Assembly (NCBI GenBank): GCA_023428785.1
Contig: JAEYWU010000139.1
Span: 1-64,000, forward strand
Reading direction: 5' to 3'
DNA length: 64,000 nucleotides
DNA from: Pseudomonadota bacterium
Lineage (GTDB): Bacteria; Pseudomonadota; Alphaproteobacteria; Caulobacterales; Caulobacteraceae
Part shown: in pieces, positions 20,656-29,583 of the stretch
Layout of the letters: every line of letters begins with the position of its first letter
Numbering within the stretch: position 1 is the stretch's first letter
Notes under the pieces: generated by a model
What the model saw: the letters and a program-made list of their open reading frames with translations, nothing else
Told to the model about the DNA's origin: nothing
Databases searched by the model: none
Translations under genes and position numbers: made by a program

Positions 20656-21136
20656 GATCAGCGTCTGCCCGGGCTGCGGCTCGCGGCTGCCGGCCGTCGA
20701 TGGCCCGATTCACGCGTATATGACCTCGTCGCCGGCCTGCTGGGCGGCGTTCGGCGAGGTCATGGCCCGCGAATATCAGAACCCCGACCTGATGCCGGTG
20801 CACCGCCTCAGCGTCGACGCCTGGGCCGCCCAGCATCCGGGTGATGGCTCACGTCAGGCCATCCAGTCCGTCGGCCTGCATCTGGCGCGGCTGATGGTCC
20901 AGCTGGATGACGGCCTGAGCGGGGAGGCGGCCAACGCCGCGATGCTCGGCTTCGCCTCGCGCAAGGCCGAACTGCCCGTACTGGAGGCCCCGCCGTTCTC
21001 CATGACCGTCGCCGATGTGGTCGGCGCGGTTGCGCCGGACGATCACGCCGAGGCGGTGCGGCGCTGGGCTCGGGCGGTCTGGAACGACTGGCGCGCCGAG
21101 CACGACTTCATACGCCACTGGGCGAGGTCCAGCTGA
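20639..21136 (+). CDS. DUF5946-like protein with CPGCG motif
   Basis: About 165 residues from a TTG at 20639 that overlaps the murB 3' end by 17 bases. The N-terminus has CPGCGSRLP (residues 10-18), then [20 protein letters not shown] and [14 protein letters not shown], a pattern I associate with the DUF5946 family. Conserved Cys and His residues suggest metal binding. Function is unknown. It is likely co-transcribed with murB but has no evident cell-wall role. Confidence 0.75.
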   Translation: MAGPAEISVCPGCGSRLPAVDGPIHAYMTSSPACWAAFGEVMAREYQNPDLMPVHRLSVDAWAAQHPGDGSRQAIQSVGLHLARLMVQLDDGLSGEAANAAMLGFASRKAELPVLEAPPFSMTVADVVGAVAPDDHAEAVRRWARAVWNDWRAEHDFIRHWARSS

Positions 21137-21211
21137 CCTCGCGTCAAAATTCGGCGGGTGGCCTACCCTTGGTTACTGTCGGATAACGAAGGATGGCCAA
21201 TAAGCTTGGCC

Positions 21212-22786
21212 ATGCGCATCGCTGATTCTCTGCCCCGGCTCGGAGCCCTGGCGGCTCTCTGGGTTGTTGTCTTCGGCCTTTGCGCCTTTTCGGCCCTCTT
21301 CTTTTCCGGCGCGGTCGGCATCACGCCGATCTGGCCGGCCAATGCGGTCGTTCTGGCTTTTGTCCTGCGCTCCTGTCGGACGCCGCGTCAGGCCGCGATC
21401 GCCCTGGGCGTGGCGCTCACAGCCATGGCGGCCCTCAACCTGGCGATCGGGCGGCCACCGGTTCTCGCCTTCCTGTTCCCCGTGGCCAATATGGTCGAGA
21501 TCGGCCTGGCGGCCTGGTTCATGCGTCGCGTCACCATGCCTCTCAACGGCATGAGGGACCTCGGCCAGTTCCTGCTCGGCGGCGTGACCGCCGGTCCGCT
21601 GGCGTCCTCCCTGATCGCCATGGCGATCATGGCCTTCGGGGTCGGGATCGAGGGACAGGCCCTGCTCGACAACACCACCGACTGGCTGCTGGCGGACATG
21701 ATGGGCATGGCCATTGTCGCGCCCTTCGCCCTGTCGATGACGGGCGTGGCCCGGCGCGACCTCGTTCGAACCTTGGCCGTACCAACGGCGATCGGCTTTC
21801 TGGCCTTCGCCCTGTCATTCCAGCCATTCGTGCCCGTGATCCTGGCCGCCTTCCCGCTGGTGGCCCTCGCGGTCCTGAGGGATCCGGATTGGGGCGGCGC
21901 CCTCGGCGTGGCGGCCATCACGGTCGCCATCATCTGCGCCGCCGCCGTGGGGCAGGGCCCTGTGGTGCGTTTCATCGCCTACCAGCTTGACCCCAGTCTG
22001 GTGATACAGGGGTTCCTGGGAGCGCTGGTCCTGACCGCCTATCCGCTGGCGGCGACGCTGCGGACCCTGGAGCTGCATCGCCAGGAACTGGACGCGCGTC
22101 GTGCGCTCGCCGAGTCCGCCAGCGCCGCCAAGTCCGAGATGATGGGCCGTGTCGGCGAAGAAATCCGCTCGCCCCTGACCGGCGTTGTCACCGTGGCCGA
22201 CATCCTGCGCAGCGGACGGATGGGCGACCTGAACCCCCGACAGCTCGAGCTCCTGACCCGGATCGCCGAAAGCGGCGCCGAGATCGAGGCGCTCAGCCGT
22301 GAAATGAGCACCATGGCGCGGGGAGCCCCTGCTGTGTCGGGCGGCTCGATCGTCGACACGTTGAAGATGGTCGTTGGCTCGTCGCGCTATCAGGCCCAAC
22401 GCGCCGGGGCGATTGTCCAACTGAATGTGGATGCGCCTGATGCGGACTCGCCGCTCCCGCCGGGCTCGCTGGAGCGGATCATCGCTGATGGTCTCCGGGG
22501 CGCTCTGGCGGCCTCGGCGAATGGCGGGCGCATCGACATCACCTTCCGGTCCCTCGGCGCGATCGGGCGCGAGATCATTATCGAGGACGCAGACGCGCAT
22601 CGGCTGATCGCGCGCCGCACGGCGTTCGACGACGCCTGCATGAGGCCCGATGCGGGCGGGATCGGATCGCACCGGGCCGACCTCCGCGCCGCCGGAGGGG
22701 ACATCACCTTCACAAACGGGGCCTCAGGCGGCGGCCGCCTGGGGATTATCCTGCCGGTCAGTGTGGCCGCCAACGACGCGGCCTAA
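21212..22786 (+). CDS. MASE1 membrane sensor with degenerate histidine-kinase module
   Basis: About 524 residues from ATG 21212; an in-frame ATG at 21158 would add 18. The N-terminal half is a MASE1-type sensor with about eight transmembrane helices (VGITPIWPANAVVLAFVL; DWLLADMMGMAIVAPFAL). A HisKA-like helix follows (AKSEMMGRVGEEIRSPLTG), aligning residue for residue with the usual AKSEFLANMSHEIRTPLNG but with Glu at residue 316 where the phospho-accepting His belongs. The region where an ATPase domain should lie lacks a recognisable N box and DxGxG box. It is thus probably a pseudokinase or scaffold. It lies between the murB pair and ddl. Confidence 0.8.
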   Translation: MRIADSLPRLGALAALWVVVFGLCAFSALFFSGAVGITPIWPANAVVLAFVLRSCRTPRQAAIALGVALTAMAALNLAIGRPPVLAFLFPVANMVEIGLAAWFMRRVTMPLNGMRDLGQFLLGGVTAGPLASSLIAMAIMAFGVGIEGQALLDNTTDWLLADMMGMAIVAPFALSMTGVARRDLVRTLAVPTAIGFLAFALSFQPFVPVILAAFPLVALAVLRDPDWGGALGVAAITVAIICAAAVGQGPVVRFIAYQLDPSLVIQGFLGALVLTAYPLAATLRTLELHRQELDARRALAESASAAKSEMMGRVGEEIRSPLTGVVTVADILRSGRMGDLNPRQLELLTRIAESGAEIEALSREMSTMARGAPAVSGGSIVDTLKMVVGSSRYQAQRAGAIVQLNVDAPDADSPLPPGSLERIIADGLRGALAASANGGRIDITFRSLGAIGREIIIEDADAHRLIARRTAFDDACMRPDAGGIGSHRADLRAAGGDITFTNGASGGGRLGIILPVSVAANDAA

Positions 22787-22809
22787 AAAAGGTGCTCGGC
22801 GGCCGGGTG

Positions 22810-22824
22810 GTAAACCAGCCGTAA
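22810..22824 (+). promoter_or_regulatory. CtrA-like box GTAA-N7-GTAA upstream of ddl-ftsQA
   Basis: Two GTAA half-sites are separated by exactly seven bases (accagcc). The CtrA consensus is TTAA-N7-TTAA, so each half differs at its first base. It lies 44 bases before the ddl ATG, in the only gap before ddl-ftsQ-ftsA. In Caulobacter, CtrA activates ftsQA. The match here is imperfect. Confidence 0.4.
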
Positions 22825-22867
22825 ACCTAGATTAGCGATCAAGGACGGCCGGCTGCCGAGTTCGTCC

Positions 22868-23806
22868 ATGTCCCGCCCCGTTTCTGAAACCCACGTCGCC
22901 GTCCTGATGGGCGGATGGTCGTCGGAGCGCGAGGTCTCCCTCGTGTCGGGCAAGGCCTGTGCGGATGCGCTGCGTCGGGTGGGCTACCGGGTCAGTGAGG
23001 TCGACGTCGATCACGATGTCGCCTCGGCCCTGAAGGCCCTGGCGCCGCACGTAGCCTTCAACGCCCTGCACGGCCCCTACGGCGAGGACGGCTGTGTTCA
23101 GGGCGTGCTCGAAATCCTGCAAATTCCCTATACCCACTCGGGCGTCATGGCCTCGGCCCTGTCGATGGACAAGGACAAGTCCAAGGCGGTGCTCAAGGCT
23201 GCGGGCGTCACCGTGCCCGGTGGCGGCCTGTTCGACCGGCACGCGGTTGCGGCCGGCCACGTCATCGCGCCGCCCTATGTGGTCAAGCCGAACGCCGAGG
23301 GGTCCTCGGTCGGGGTCTATCTGGTCCGCGAAGGCTCCAACGATTTCGCCACCGAAGTCGGCGCGTCCGACTGGACCTACGGCGAAAAGGTGATGGTTGA
23401 GCCTTACGTCGCCGGCAAGGAGCTGTGCGTGACCGTGATCGGGGAGGAGGCCGGCCCGCGCGCCCTGACGGTGACCGACATCACCCCGGCCAAGGGCTTC
23501 TATGACTATGAGGCCAAGTACGCGCCGGGCGGCTCGACGCACCAGCTGCCCGCCGACCTGCCGCCGGCCATCTTCGAGCGCTGCCTGCGCGAGGCCGAAA
23601 AGGCCCATGTCGCCATGGGATGCCGGGGCGTGAGCCGGTCGGACTTCCGCTACGACGGCGACAAGGACGTGCTGGTCCTGTTGGAGATCAACACCCAGCC
23701 CGGCATGACCCCAACGTCGCTGGCCCCTGAACAGGCGGCCCATGTCGGCATGAACTTCGAAGCCCTGGTCCAGTGGATGGTCGAGGACGCCTCATGCCGG
23801 CGGTAG
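22868..23806 (+). CDS. ddl: D-alanine--D-alanine ligase
   Basis: A 312-residue ATP-grasp enzyme making the D-Ala-D-Ala dipeptide used by MurF. Visible signatures are VLMGGWSSEREVSLVSGKA near the N-terminus, NALHGPYGEDGCVQGVLE (about 60-77), PYVVKPNAEGSSVGVYLV in the ATP-grasp domain, and LLEINTQPGMTPTSLAPEQA at the C-terminus (metal- and substrate-binding). The tail overlaps the ftsQ start by 13 bases, so translation is coupled. Confidence 0.95.
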   Translation: MSRPVSETHVAVLMGGWSSEREVSLVSGKACADALRRVGYRVSEVDVDHDVASALKALAPHVAFNALHGPYGEDGCVQGVLEILQIPYTHSGVMASALSMDKDKSKAVLKAAGVTVPGGGLFDRHAVAAGHVIAPPYVVKPNAEGSSVGVYLVREGSNDFATEVGASDWTYGEKVMVEPYVAGKELCVTVIGEEAGPRALTVTDITPAKGFYDYEAKYAPGGSTHQLPADLPPAIFERCLREAEKAHVAMGCRGVSRSDFRYDGDKDVLVLLEINTQPGMTPTSLAPEQAAHVGMNFEALVQWMVEDASCRR

Positions 23807-24645
23807 TGCGCGGAGGTCGCAGACAGGCCGCTCCGACCCAGCGCAAGCGGGCGCCGGCTCAGCGCGGTCCCGTGCGCGGCGCTCCGCGTCCGGGCTTCCT
23901 TGATCGGGGTCTGACGCCCGCCATGGCCTGGTGGGGCCTGGGTTCGCTGACGGCTGTGGCCGCCCTGATCGCTGTGATCGGCTGGGGAGACGAGATGGCC
24001 TCGGCCACCGGCCGCGCCGCCGATGATCAGATGGCGGCCATGGGCTTCCGTCTGGAACAGGTCCACGTCCAGGGCGCCACGCCCGCGGGTCAGCGCGCCA
24101 TCCTCGACGAACTCCGCCTGCAGCGCGGCCAGCCCTTTGTCTTCATGGATCTTGATGAGGTCCAGGCCCAGGTCGAGACCGTCGGCTGGGTCAGCCATGC
24201 GCGGGTGGTCCGCCTTCTCCCCAACACGCTCGTCATCGAGGTGGCCGAGCGCCGCCCGACCGCCGTGTGGCAGAGCGGTGGTGTGGTGCGCGTCGTCGAT
24301 GGCGACGGCGCGGTGATTCCCGACGCCGATCCGGGCCGCTTTTCCGAACTTCCGCTGGTGGTGGGCGAGGGGGCCGATGCAGCCTCAGGAGACCTGATCC
24401 CGCTGATCGACCGCTGGCCGCGCCTGCGCGACCGGCTGGACGCGGCCGTCTGGGTGGATGGCCGCCGGTGGAACCTGCTGTTGCGTGACGGCGGCGTGAT
24501 TCAGTTGCCGGCTGACGGCGTCGATGCGGCGCTGGTTCAGCTGGAGGCGATGGACCAGTCCGAGCGCCTGCTCGATCTGGGCTTCGCGCGTGTGGACATG
24601 AGGGTGGCCGAGAGCGTGGCGATCGAGCCGCGCGGCTCGACGTGA
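23794..24645 (+). CDS. ftsQ: Cell division protein FtsQ
   Basis: About 283 residues. A basic cytoplasmic N-terminus (RGGRRQAAPTQRKRAPAQR) is followed by one transmembrane helix at about 45-66 (AWWGLGSLTAVAALIAVIGW) and a periplasmic POTRA domain (about 80-155, FRLEQVHVQGATPAGQ, then VGWVSHARVVRLLPNTLVIE), and then the FtsQ beta domain. It links FtsL/FtsB to the divisome. ATG 23794 is preferred; an in-frame start 21 bases upstream lies deeper in ddl. Confidence 0.93.
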   Translation: MPAVVRGGRRQAAPTQRKRAPAQRGPVRGAPRPGFLDRGLTPAMAWWGLGSLTAVAALIAVIGWGDEMASATGRAADDQMAAMGFRLEQVHVQGATPAGQRAILDELRLQRGQPFVFMDLDEVQAQVETVGWVSHARVVRLLPNTLVIEVAERRPTAVWQSGGVVRVVDGDGAVIPDADPGRFSELPLVVGEGADAASGDLIPLIDRWPRLRDRLDAAVWVDGRRWNLLLRDGGVIQLPADGVDAALVQLEAMDQSERLLDLGFARVDMRVAESVAIEPRGST

Positions 24646-24687
24646 CGGGATTGATGCGCGTCCAGAACGGGCGCCTGGGGTGATGGA

Positions 24688-26022
24688 ATGACGCGTCTGG
24701 GCGGAAACGACGGGACGAACGACACGCTGCGCAGGCTGGGGCAGGGCAAGCCCGCCCAGGTGACCTCGCTCGATCTGGGGGCCTCCAAGGTCGCCTGCTT
24801 CATCATGACGCCCGACGGCGTGCGCCATGCGGACCGGACCATCCGGGTCGCTCACATGGGCTATGTGCAGTCGCGCGGCGTGAAGGGCGGAGCCCTGGCC
24901 GATCTCGAACAGGCCGCCGACGCCGTCTCTCACGCCGTCCAGCGTGCCGAGCGCGACAGCGAGGACCCGGTCTCGGGCGTCATCGTCACCACCGCCATTG
25001 GCCAGCAGTCCTCGAGCCGCGTCGGGACCGTGGTGTCGCTCGGCGCCCGGCCGATCCGCGACGCCGATCTGGTGCGCGCCATTTCCAGCGCACTGGCGCG
25101 AGCCAACTTCCCGGGCCGCCGGCCCATCCATCTGCTGCCCGTTCGCTGGGCCGTCGACGGTGGCCCGCCGGTACGCGACCCTCGTGGTCTGACCGGTGAC
25201 CAGCTGAGCCTCGATCTTCTGGTCGTGACCATGGCTGAGACGGCTTTCACGGCCCTGTCGCACTGCCTGTCGCTGGCGCATCTGGACCTGGAGGGCGTCG
25301 TCTCGGCCCCCTTCATGTCGGCCCTGTCCGCGCTGGAAGAGGATGAAAAGGAGCTGGGCTGCGCCTGTATCGACATGGGCGGTGGCTCGACCACGGCGGC
25401 GGTCTTCGCCGGCGGCTCGCTTGTTCACGTCGACGGGGTGCCGGTCGGCGGGTCGCACGTGACCCAGGACATCGCGCGGGGCCTCTCAACCACCCTGAAC
25501 GGGGCCGAGCGCGTCAAGACCATGCACGGCTCTTGCATGGCCTCGGCCCATGAATATGGAGAGCAGGTCGAGGTTCCGCCGCGTGGCGACGACCCGGGCG
25601 CTCCGCCGATCCGCGTGGATCGCGGCATTGTCACCAACATCATCGCGCCGCGCGTCGAAGAGACGCTGGAACTGGTGCGCGACCGTCTGAAGAAGTCCGG
25701 CGCCCCGTTCGAGCCGGGTGCGGGCGTCGTCCTGACGGGCGGCGCCAGCCAGCTGGTCGGTGTGCGTGAAATGGCCGTGCGGGTGTTCGACGGCCGCCCG
25801 GTGCGTCTGGCCCGCCCGATGCGTAGCCCGCACCTGGCCGATGCGGCCTCTGGGCCCGCCTTCTGCGCCGCCACCGGCGTGCTGGTACGCGCCGCCTACG
25901 GCCCGCGCGAGGCGGTTTCCGCCAAGAAAATGCTGACCGCCAAGATCGGCCCGGCGGCCGCGCCGCAGGTCCAGGGCGGGCTGGTTCCGAAGATGATCCG
26001 CTGGGTCGCCGAAAATTTCTGA
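24688..26022 (+). CDS. ftsA: Cell division protein FtsA
   Basis: A 444-residue actin-like ATPase that tethers FtsZ to the membrane. Nucleotide-binding motifs are visible: SLDLGASKVACFI (about 27-39, phosphate 1), CIDMGGGSTTAAVF (phosphate 2) and VLTGGASQLVGV (adenosine). The C-terminal amphipathic helix (PKMIRWVAENF) is the membrane-targeting sequence. The 42-bp gap after ftsQ and the 168-bp gap before ftsZ suggest that ftsQA form one unit and ftsZ has its own promoter. Confidence 0.96.
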   Translation: MTRLGGNDGTNDTLRRLGQGKPAQVTSLDLGASKVACFIMTPDGVRHADRTIRVAHMGYVQSRGVKGGALADLEQAADAVSHAVQRAERDSEDPVSGVIVTTAIGQQSSSRVGTVVSLGARPIRDADLVRAISSALARANFPGRRPIHLLPVRWAVDGGPPVRDPRGLTGDQLSLDLLVVTMAETAFTALSHCLSLAHLDLEGVVSAPFMSALSALEEDEKELGCACIDMGGGSTTAAVFAGGSLVHVDGVPVGGSHVTQDIARGLSTTLNGAERVKTMHGSCMASAHEYGEQVEVPPRGDDPGAPPIRVDRGIVTNIIAPRVEETLELVRDRLKKSGAPFEPGAGVVLTGGASQLVGVREMAVRVFDGRPVRLARPMRSPHLADAASGPAFCAATGVLVRAAYGPREAVSAKKMLTAKIGPAAAPQVQGGLVPKMIRWVAENF

Positions 26023-26059
26023 CCTGCGCGATTTGTCGCGGTTAACAAAACCCTAGAAG

Positions 26060-26097
26060 GAATCACGACTCACGCTATCGCGGTAACCGGTCCTTAA
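26060..26097 (+). promoter_or_regulatory. ftsZ promoter: two GANTC sites, -10 box and CtrA-like box
   Basis: In the 168-bp gap before ftsZ, GAATC (26060-26064) and GACTC (26067-26071) sit just upstream of a GCTATCGC -10 candidate (26074-26081). GTAA-N7-TTAA (26083-26097) matches the CtrA consensus TTAA-N7-TTAA with one mismatch and would cover the start site. In Caulobacter crescentus, ftsZ is repressed by CtrA and needs GANTC methylation. This arrangement fits that scheme; no good -35 is seen. Confidence 0.6.
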
Positions 26098-26190
26098 GAC
26101 TGGTGATCAATCATTAACCCTGTCCGTAGACGGTGCTTCGCAGGCGGCGGAGCTGAGAAATCGGCGACAGGGTCGGAGGTCGGTAGAGAA

Positions 26191-27735
26191 ATGCGTGATC
26201 TGGGTCTTTCGGCGCCCAAGGCGACGGAACTGAAGCCCCGCATCGTGGTGTTCGGTGTCGGTGGCGCCGGTGGCAATGCGGTCAACAACATGATCGAGGC
26301 CACCCTTGAAGGGTGCGACTTCGTGGTGGCCAATACGGACGCCCAGCATCTGACCTATTCCAAGGCCAGCCAGCGCATCCAGCTGGGCCAGACGATCACG
26401 CAAGGGTTGGGCGCGGGCGCCCATCCCGAGGTCGGAATGAACGCCGCCGAGGAGTCCGAGGACGAGATCCACTCCTACCTCGACGGCGCGCACATGGTCT
26501 TCATCACCGCCGGCATGGGCGGCGGCACCGGCACGGGCGCGGCCCCGGTCATCGCCCGCTGCGCACGTGACCGCGGCATCCTGACCGTCGGCGTCGTGAC
26601 CAAGCCTTTCTCGTTCGAAGGCCGTCACCGCATGCGTCTCGCCGAAGCCGGCATCGCCGAGCTCCAGCGCTACGTCGACACCCTGATCGTCATTCCGAAC
26701 CAGAACCTGTTCCGCATCGCCAACGAGAAGACCGGCTTCACCGAAGCCTTCGGTCTGGCCGACCAGGTGCTGCTGGCGGGCGTGCGCTCCATCACCGACC
26801 TGATGGTGCTGCCCGGCCTCATCAACCTCGACTTCGCCGACGTCCGCGCCGTGATGAGCGAGATGGGCAAGGCCATGATGGGCACCGGCGAGGCTCAGGG
26901 CGAAGACCGTGCGGTCGCCGCCGCCCAGGCCGCCATCCAGAACCCGCTGCTGGACGACACCTCGCTGCGCGGCGCCAAGGCCGTTCTGGTGAACATCACC
27001 GGCGGCAAGGACATGACCCTGATGGAGGTCGATGAGGCCGCCAACATCATCTGGGGCGAAGTCGATCCGGAAGCCAACTTCATCTTCGGCGCCGCCTTCG
27101 ATCCGGATTTGGAAGGCAAGCTGCGCGTGTCGGTGGTCGCCACCGGCATGGACGAGGCCTCCATCCAGAAGATCGAGCCGACCCCGGTGCGCCGCACCGA
27201 GGCCGTGACCAAGCCGACGCCCGAGCCGGTCGTCGAGCCCACGCCGGCTCCGGCCCCCGCGGTCGAGCCCGCCTTTGGTCAGCGTCAGCCCGAGCCGGCG
27301 GTCCGCCGCGCCCAGGCTGATCTGGAAGTCGCCGCCCGCACCATCGATCCGCGCCAGATGATCGTCGAGGAGGCTCCGGCCGAGCCGCGCGTCATCGCCC
27401 GCATCGTCGACCCGGCGGTCGAGGAAATGGAAGCCCAGGGCGACCTGTACCTCACCGAGCCGGCGCCGACCCCGCGCGCCACGGCCCCCGCGCCCGAGCC
27501 GGAAGTCGATCCGGCCCACGACGAGGGCCTGTTCATGGAGCGGCGCGAGCCCAAGCGTGAGCGCTTCACCCTGTTCGGCCGTCGCAAGGCGGATCCGGAG
27601 CCCATGCCGGCTCCGCGTCCCGCGCCCCACCTGACGCCCGTCCAGCGGACTGACGACACTCCGCCGCAGCAGACCGCCGTGCCGGACGAAGACGACCTCA
27701 ATATTCCGTCGTTTCTCCGCAGACTGGCCAACTAG
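26191..27735 (+). CDS. ftsZ: Cell division GTPase FtsZ
   Basis: A 514-residue tubulin homologue forming the Z ring. The GTPase core is intact: [16 protein letters not shown] near residue 21, the tubulin signature [10 protein letters not shown] near residue 110, and the T7 loop [12 protein letters not shown] near 210. It is followed by a long Pro/Glu-rich linker (about 330-490), as in Caulobacterales, and the C-terminal conserved peptide [14 protein letters not shown] that binds FtsA and other partners. ATG 26191 has GGAGG 13-17 nt upstream. A strong terminator follows. Confidence 0.98.
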   Translation: MRDLGLSAPKATELKPRIVVFGVGGAGGNAVNNMIEATLEGCDFVVANTDAQHLTYSKASQRIQLGQTITQGLGAGAHPEVGMNAAEESEDEIHSYLDGAHMVFITAGMGGGTGTGAAPVIARCARDRGILTVGVVTKPFSFEGRHRMRLAEAGIAELQRYVDTLIVIPNQNLFRIANEKTGFTEAFGLADQVLLAGVRSITDLMVLPGLINLDFADVRAVMSEMGKAMMGTGEAQGEDRAVAAAQAAIQNPLLDDTSLRGAKAVLVNITGGKDMTLMEVDEAANIIWGEVDPEANFIFGAAFDPDLEGKLRVSVVATGMDEASIQKIEPTPVRRTEAVTKPTPEPVVEPTPAPAPAVEPAFGQRQPEPAVRRAQADLEVAARTIDPRQMIVEEAPAEPRVIARIVDPAVEEMEAQGDLYLTEPAPTPRATAPAPEPEVDPAHDEGLFMERREPKRERFTLFGRRKADPEPMPAPRPAPHLTPVQRTDDTPPQQTAVPDEDDLNIPSFLRRLAN

Positions 27736-27754
27736 CCGGCCCTGAAATCCGAAG

Positions 27755-27787
27755 CGCCGCCCGAGGGAAACCCCGGGCGGCGTTTTC
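27755..27787 (+). terminator. Rho-independent terminator after ftsZ
   Basis: CGCCGCCCG (27755-27763) pairs with CGGGCGGCG (27774-27782). An inner GGG/CCC pairing closes the loop, and TTTT follows directly. It ends the ftsZ transcript before lpxC. Confidence 0.9.
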
Positions 27788-27916
27788 GCGTCTGTGGTGC
27801 GCTGCGAAACAAACCGAAACCCGACTTTCATTTCCCGTGACGGCCCACAGGGTTAAGGGCGAGGTGGGGGCGACCCGTTTGTTCGCGGGTCCATTGAGTC
27901 TATTGAGGTTTCCGTC

Positions 27917-28819
27917 GTGGCGTCTGCCATCAAGGATCAACACGAGCACACCCTGGCGGGTCCGGCCATCTGCGCCGGCGTCGGCGTGCACTCCGGCCAG
28001 CGTACGCGTCTGTCCATCCGTCCGGCCCCGGCGGGCACGGGCGTCGTCTTCGTGCGCGCCGACATCACCGACCGCGACAACCGCATTCCCGTCACCGGCG
28101 ACAGCGTCGTCGACAGCCGCCTGAACACCGTGATCGCCAATGCGGACGGAGTGACGGTGGCCACGATCGAACACCTGATGGCCGCCCTGGCCGCGCTCGG
28201 CGTCTCCAACGCCGTCGTCGAACTGGATGGCCCGGAACTGCCGATCATGGACGGCTCGGCCCTGCCGTTCGTCCAGTTGCTGGACCGCGCCGGCTTCCGC
28301 CGTCAGGAGACCGCCCAGCGCTATATCGAGGTGCTGGAGCCGATCGAGGTCGTCGAGGGCGACAAGTCCGCCCGTCTGGCCCCCTGCGACCGCTACGAGA
28401 TGCGCTTCGAGATCGATTTCCCGAATGCCGTCATCGGCAACCAGGTGGTCGACTTCGTCGTCGACGAGCAGACCTTCCGCGATGAGATCATGGCGGCCCG
28501 CACCTTCGGCTTCGCCCATGAGGTCGAGGCCCTGCGTCAGATGGGTCTGGCCCGCGGCGGCAGCCTCGAGAACGCGATCGTCATCGACGGCGAGCAAATC
28601 CTGAACCCCGACGGCCTGCGCATGGAACGCGAGTTCGTGCGTCACAAGGCCCTGGACGCCATCGGCGACCTCTACGTCCTCGGTGCGCCGCTCCTGGCCC
28701 GCTACGAGGGCGTCAAGGGCGGCCACGCGCTGAACAACAAGCTGGTGCGTGAACTGCTGGCCAATCCGTCCAAGTGGCGCTTCGTGACGAAGACCCCGGA
28801 ACTGGCCCAGACGGCCTAG
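27917..28819 (+). CDS. lpxC: UDP-3-O-acyl-GlcNAc deacetylase LpxC
   Basis: A 300-residue zinc enzyme for the committed step of lipid A synthesis. Zinc-ligand regions are present: VATIEHLMAALAALG (first His) and KGGHALNNKLVRELL (second His plus the downstream acid), along with ELPIMDGSALPFV and the substrate-loop region ARTFGFAHEVEALRQMGLARG (shortened here). GTG 27917 follows a short leader. The stop TAG at 28817-28819 shares the CTAG palindrome with the convergent pgeF stop. Confidence 0.96.
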   Translation: MASAIKDQHEHTLAGPAICAGVGVHSGQRTRLSIRPAPAGTGVVFVRADITDRDNRIPVTGDSVVDSRLNTVIANADGVTVATIEHLMAALAALGVSNAVVELDGPELPIMDGSALPFVQLLDRAGFRRQETAQRYIEVLEPIEVVEGDKSARLAPCDRYEMRFEIDFPNAVIGNQVVDFVVDEQTFRDEIMAARTFGFAHEVEALRQMGLARGGSLENAIVIDGEQILNPDGLRMEREFVRHKALDAIGDLYVLGAPLLARYEGVKGGHALNNKLVRELLANPSKWRFVTKTPELAQTA

Positions 28820-29583
28820 AGGCTGATCGCGCTCATCAGCCGGCCGAAGTCCGGCTCTCCCGCCAGGAAAGCCCGCCGATTCGAATAGAACAGGCCCTCG
28901 TCCGCGCGCGTGTCATGTCCCGTCCAGGCGGCGTCACCGACACCGGCCTGCTCCAGCCGCCACAGTACGAACCCCGGCAGGTCGAACATCCGCTTGTCGG
29001 GCGTGGCGCCCGCTACGAAGAACCGGCTCGATCCGGGCGCCTCGGTCTCAAACCGGTCCTGATAGTCCGCGCCGACCTCGTAGCTCGCCTGAGCGATACA
29101 GGGGCCGACGACCGCGACCATGCGTGACGGCTCGGCGCCCAGTCCCGCCATGGCGTCGACTGTCGACTGGATGATCCCGCCCAGCGCGCCCTTCCAGCCC
29201 GCGTGGGCTGCGCCGACGACGCCCGCCTCGGGGTCCGCCAGCAGGATCGGCGCGCAGTCCGCCGTCAGCACGCCGCAAATCACGCCTGGGGCCCGCGTCA
29301 CCGAGGCGTCGCCCTCAGGCCGATGGCCCTTCCAGCCCCCCTCGGCCACACGGGCAATCGAGGAATGAACTTGATAACAGGCGGCCAGATCGTCCTGGGT
29401 CCCGCCCAGATGCGCCGCGATGCGCCGCCTGTTCTCCGACACCCGCTCCGCATCGTCGCTGGAGCCCACGCCCGTGTTCAGGCTTGTGTAGATGCCGTCC
29501 GAGACCCCGCCCTGACGCGTGAAGAAGCCATGCTTCACGCCGGCGGCTTCCAGCAGGGGATGGGTGATCGGCGTCAGCTTCAT
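28816..29583 (-). CDS. pgeF: Peptidoglycan editing factor PgeF (laccase-domain, YfiH family)
   Basis: A 255-residue Cu/Zn-binding multicopper-oxidoreductase-like protein. The family removes misincorporated L-Ser from UDP-MurNAc in E. coli and has also been called polyphenol oxidase. Metal-binding motifs are visible: CYQVHSS, VLTADCAPILLAD and GAAHAGWKGALGG. It converges on lpxC with a 4-base overlap, and its start overlaps the methyltransferase stop (ATGA), so the minus-strand genes lgt, methyltransferase and pgeF likely form one operon. Confidence 0.92.
   Translation of the reverse strand: MKLTPITHPLLEAAGVKHGFFTRQGGVSDGIYTSLNTGVGSSDDAERVSENRRRIAAHLGGTQDDLAACYQVHSSIARVAEGGWKGHRPEGDASVTRAPGVICGVLTADCAPILLADPEAGVVGAAHAGWKGALGGIIQSTVDAMAGLGAEPSRMVAVVGPCIAQASYEVGADYQDRFETEAPGSSRFFVAGATPDKRMFDLPGFVLWRLEQAGVGDAAWTGHDTRADEGLFYSNRRAFLAGEPDFGRLMSAISL

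Noticed and set aside
26103..26117. Second CtrA box downstream of the ftsZ start
   Set aside because: Only one half-site (TTAA at 26114) is good; the position seven bases upstream reads GTGA.
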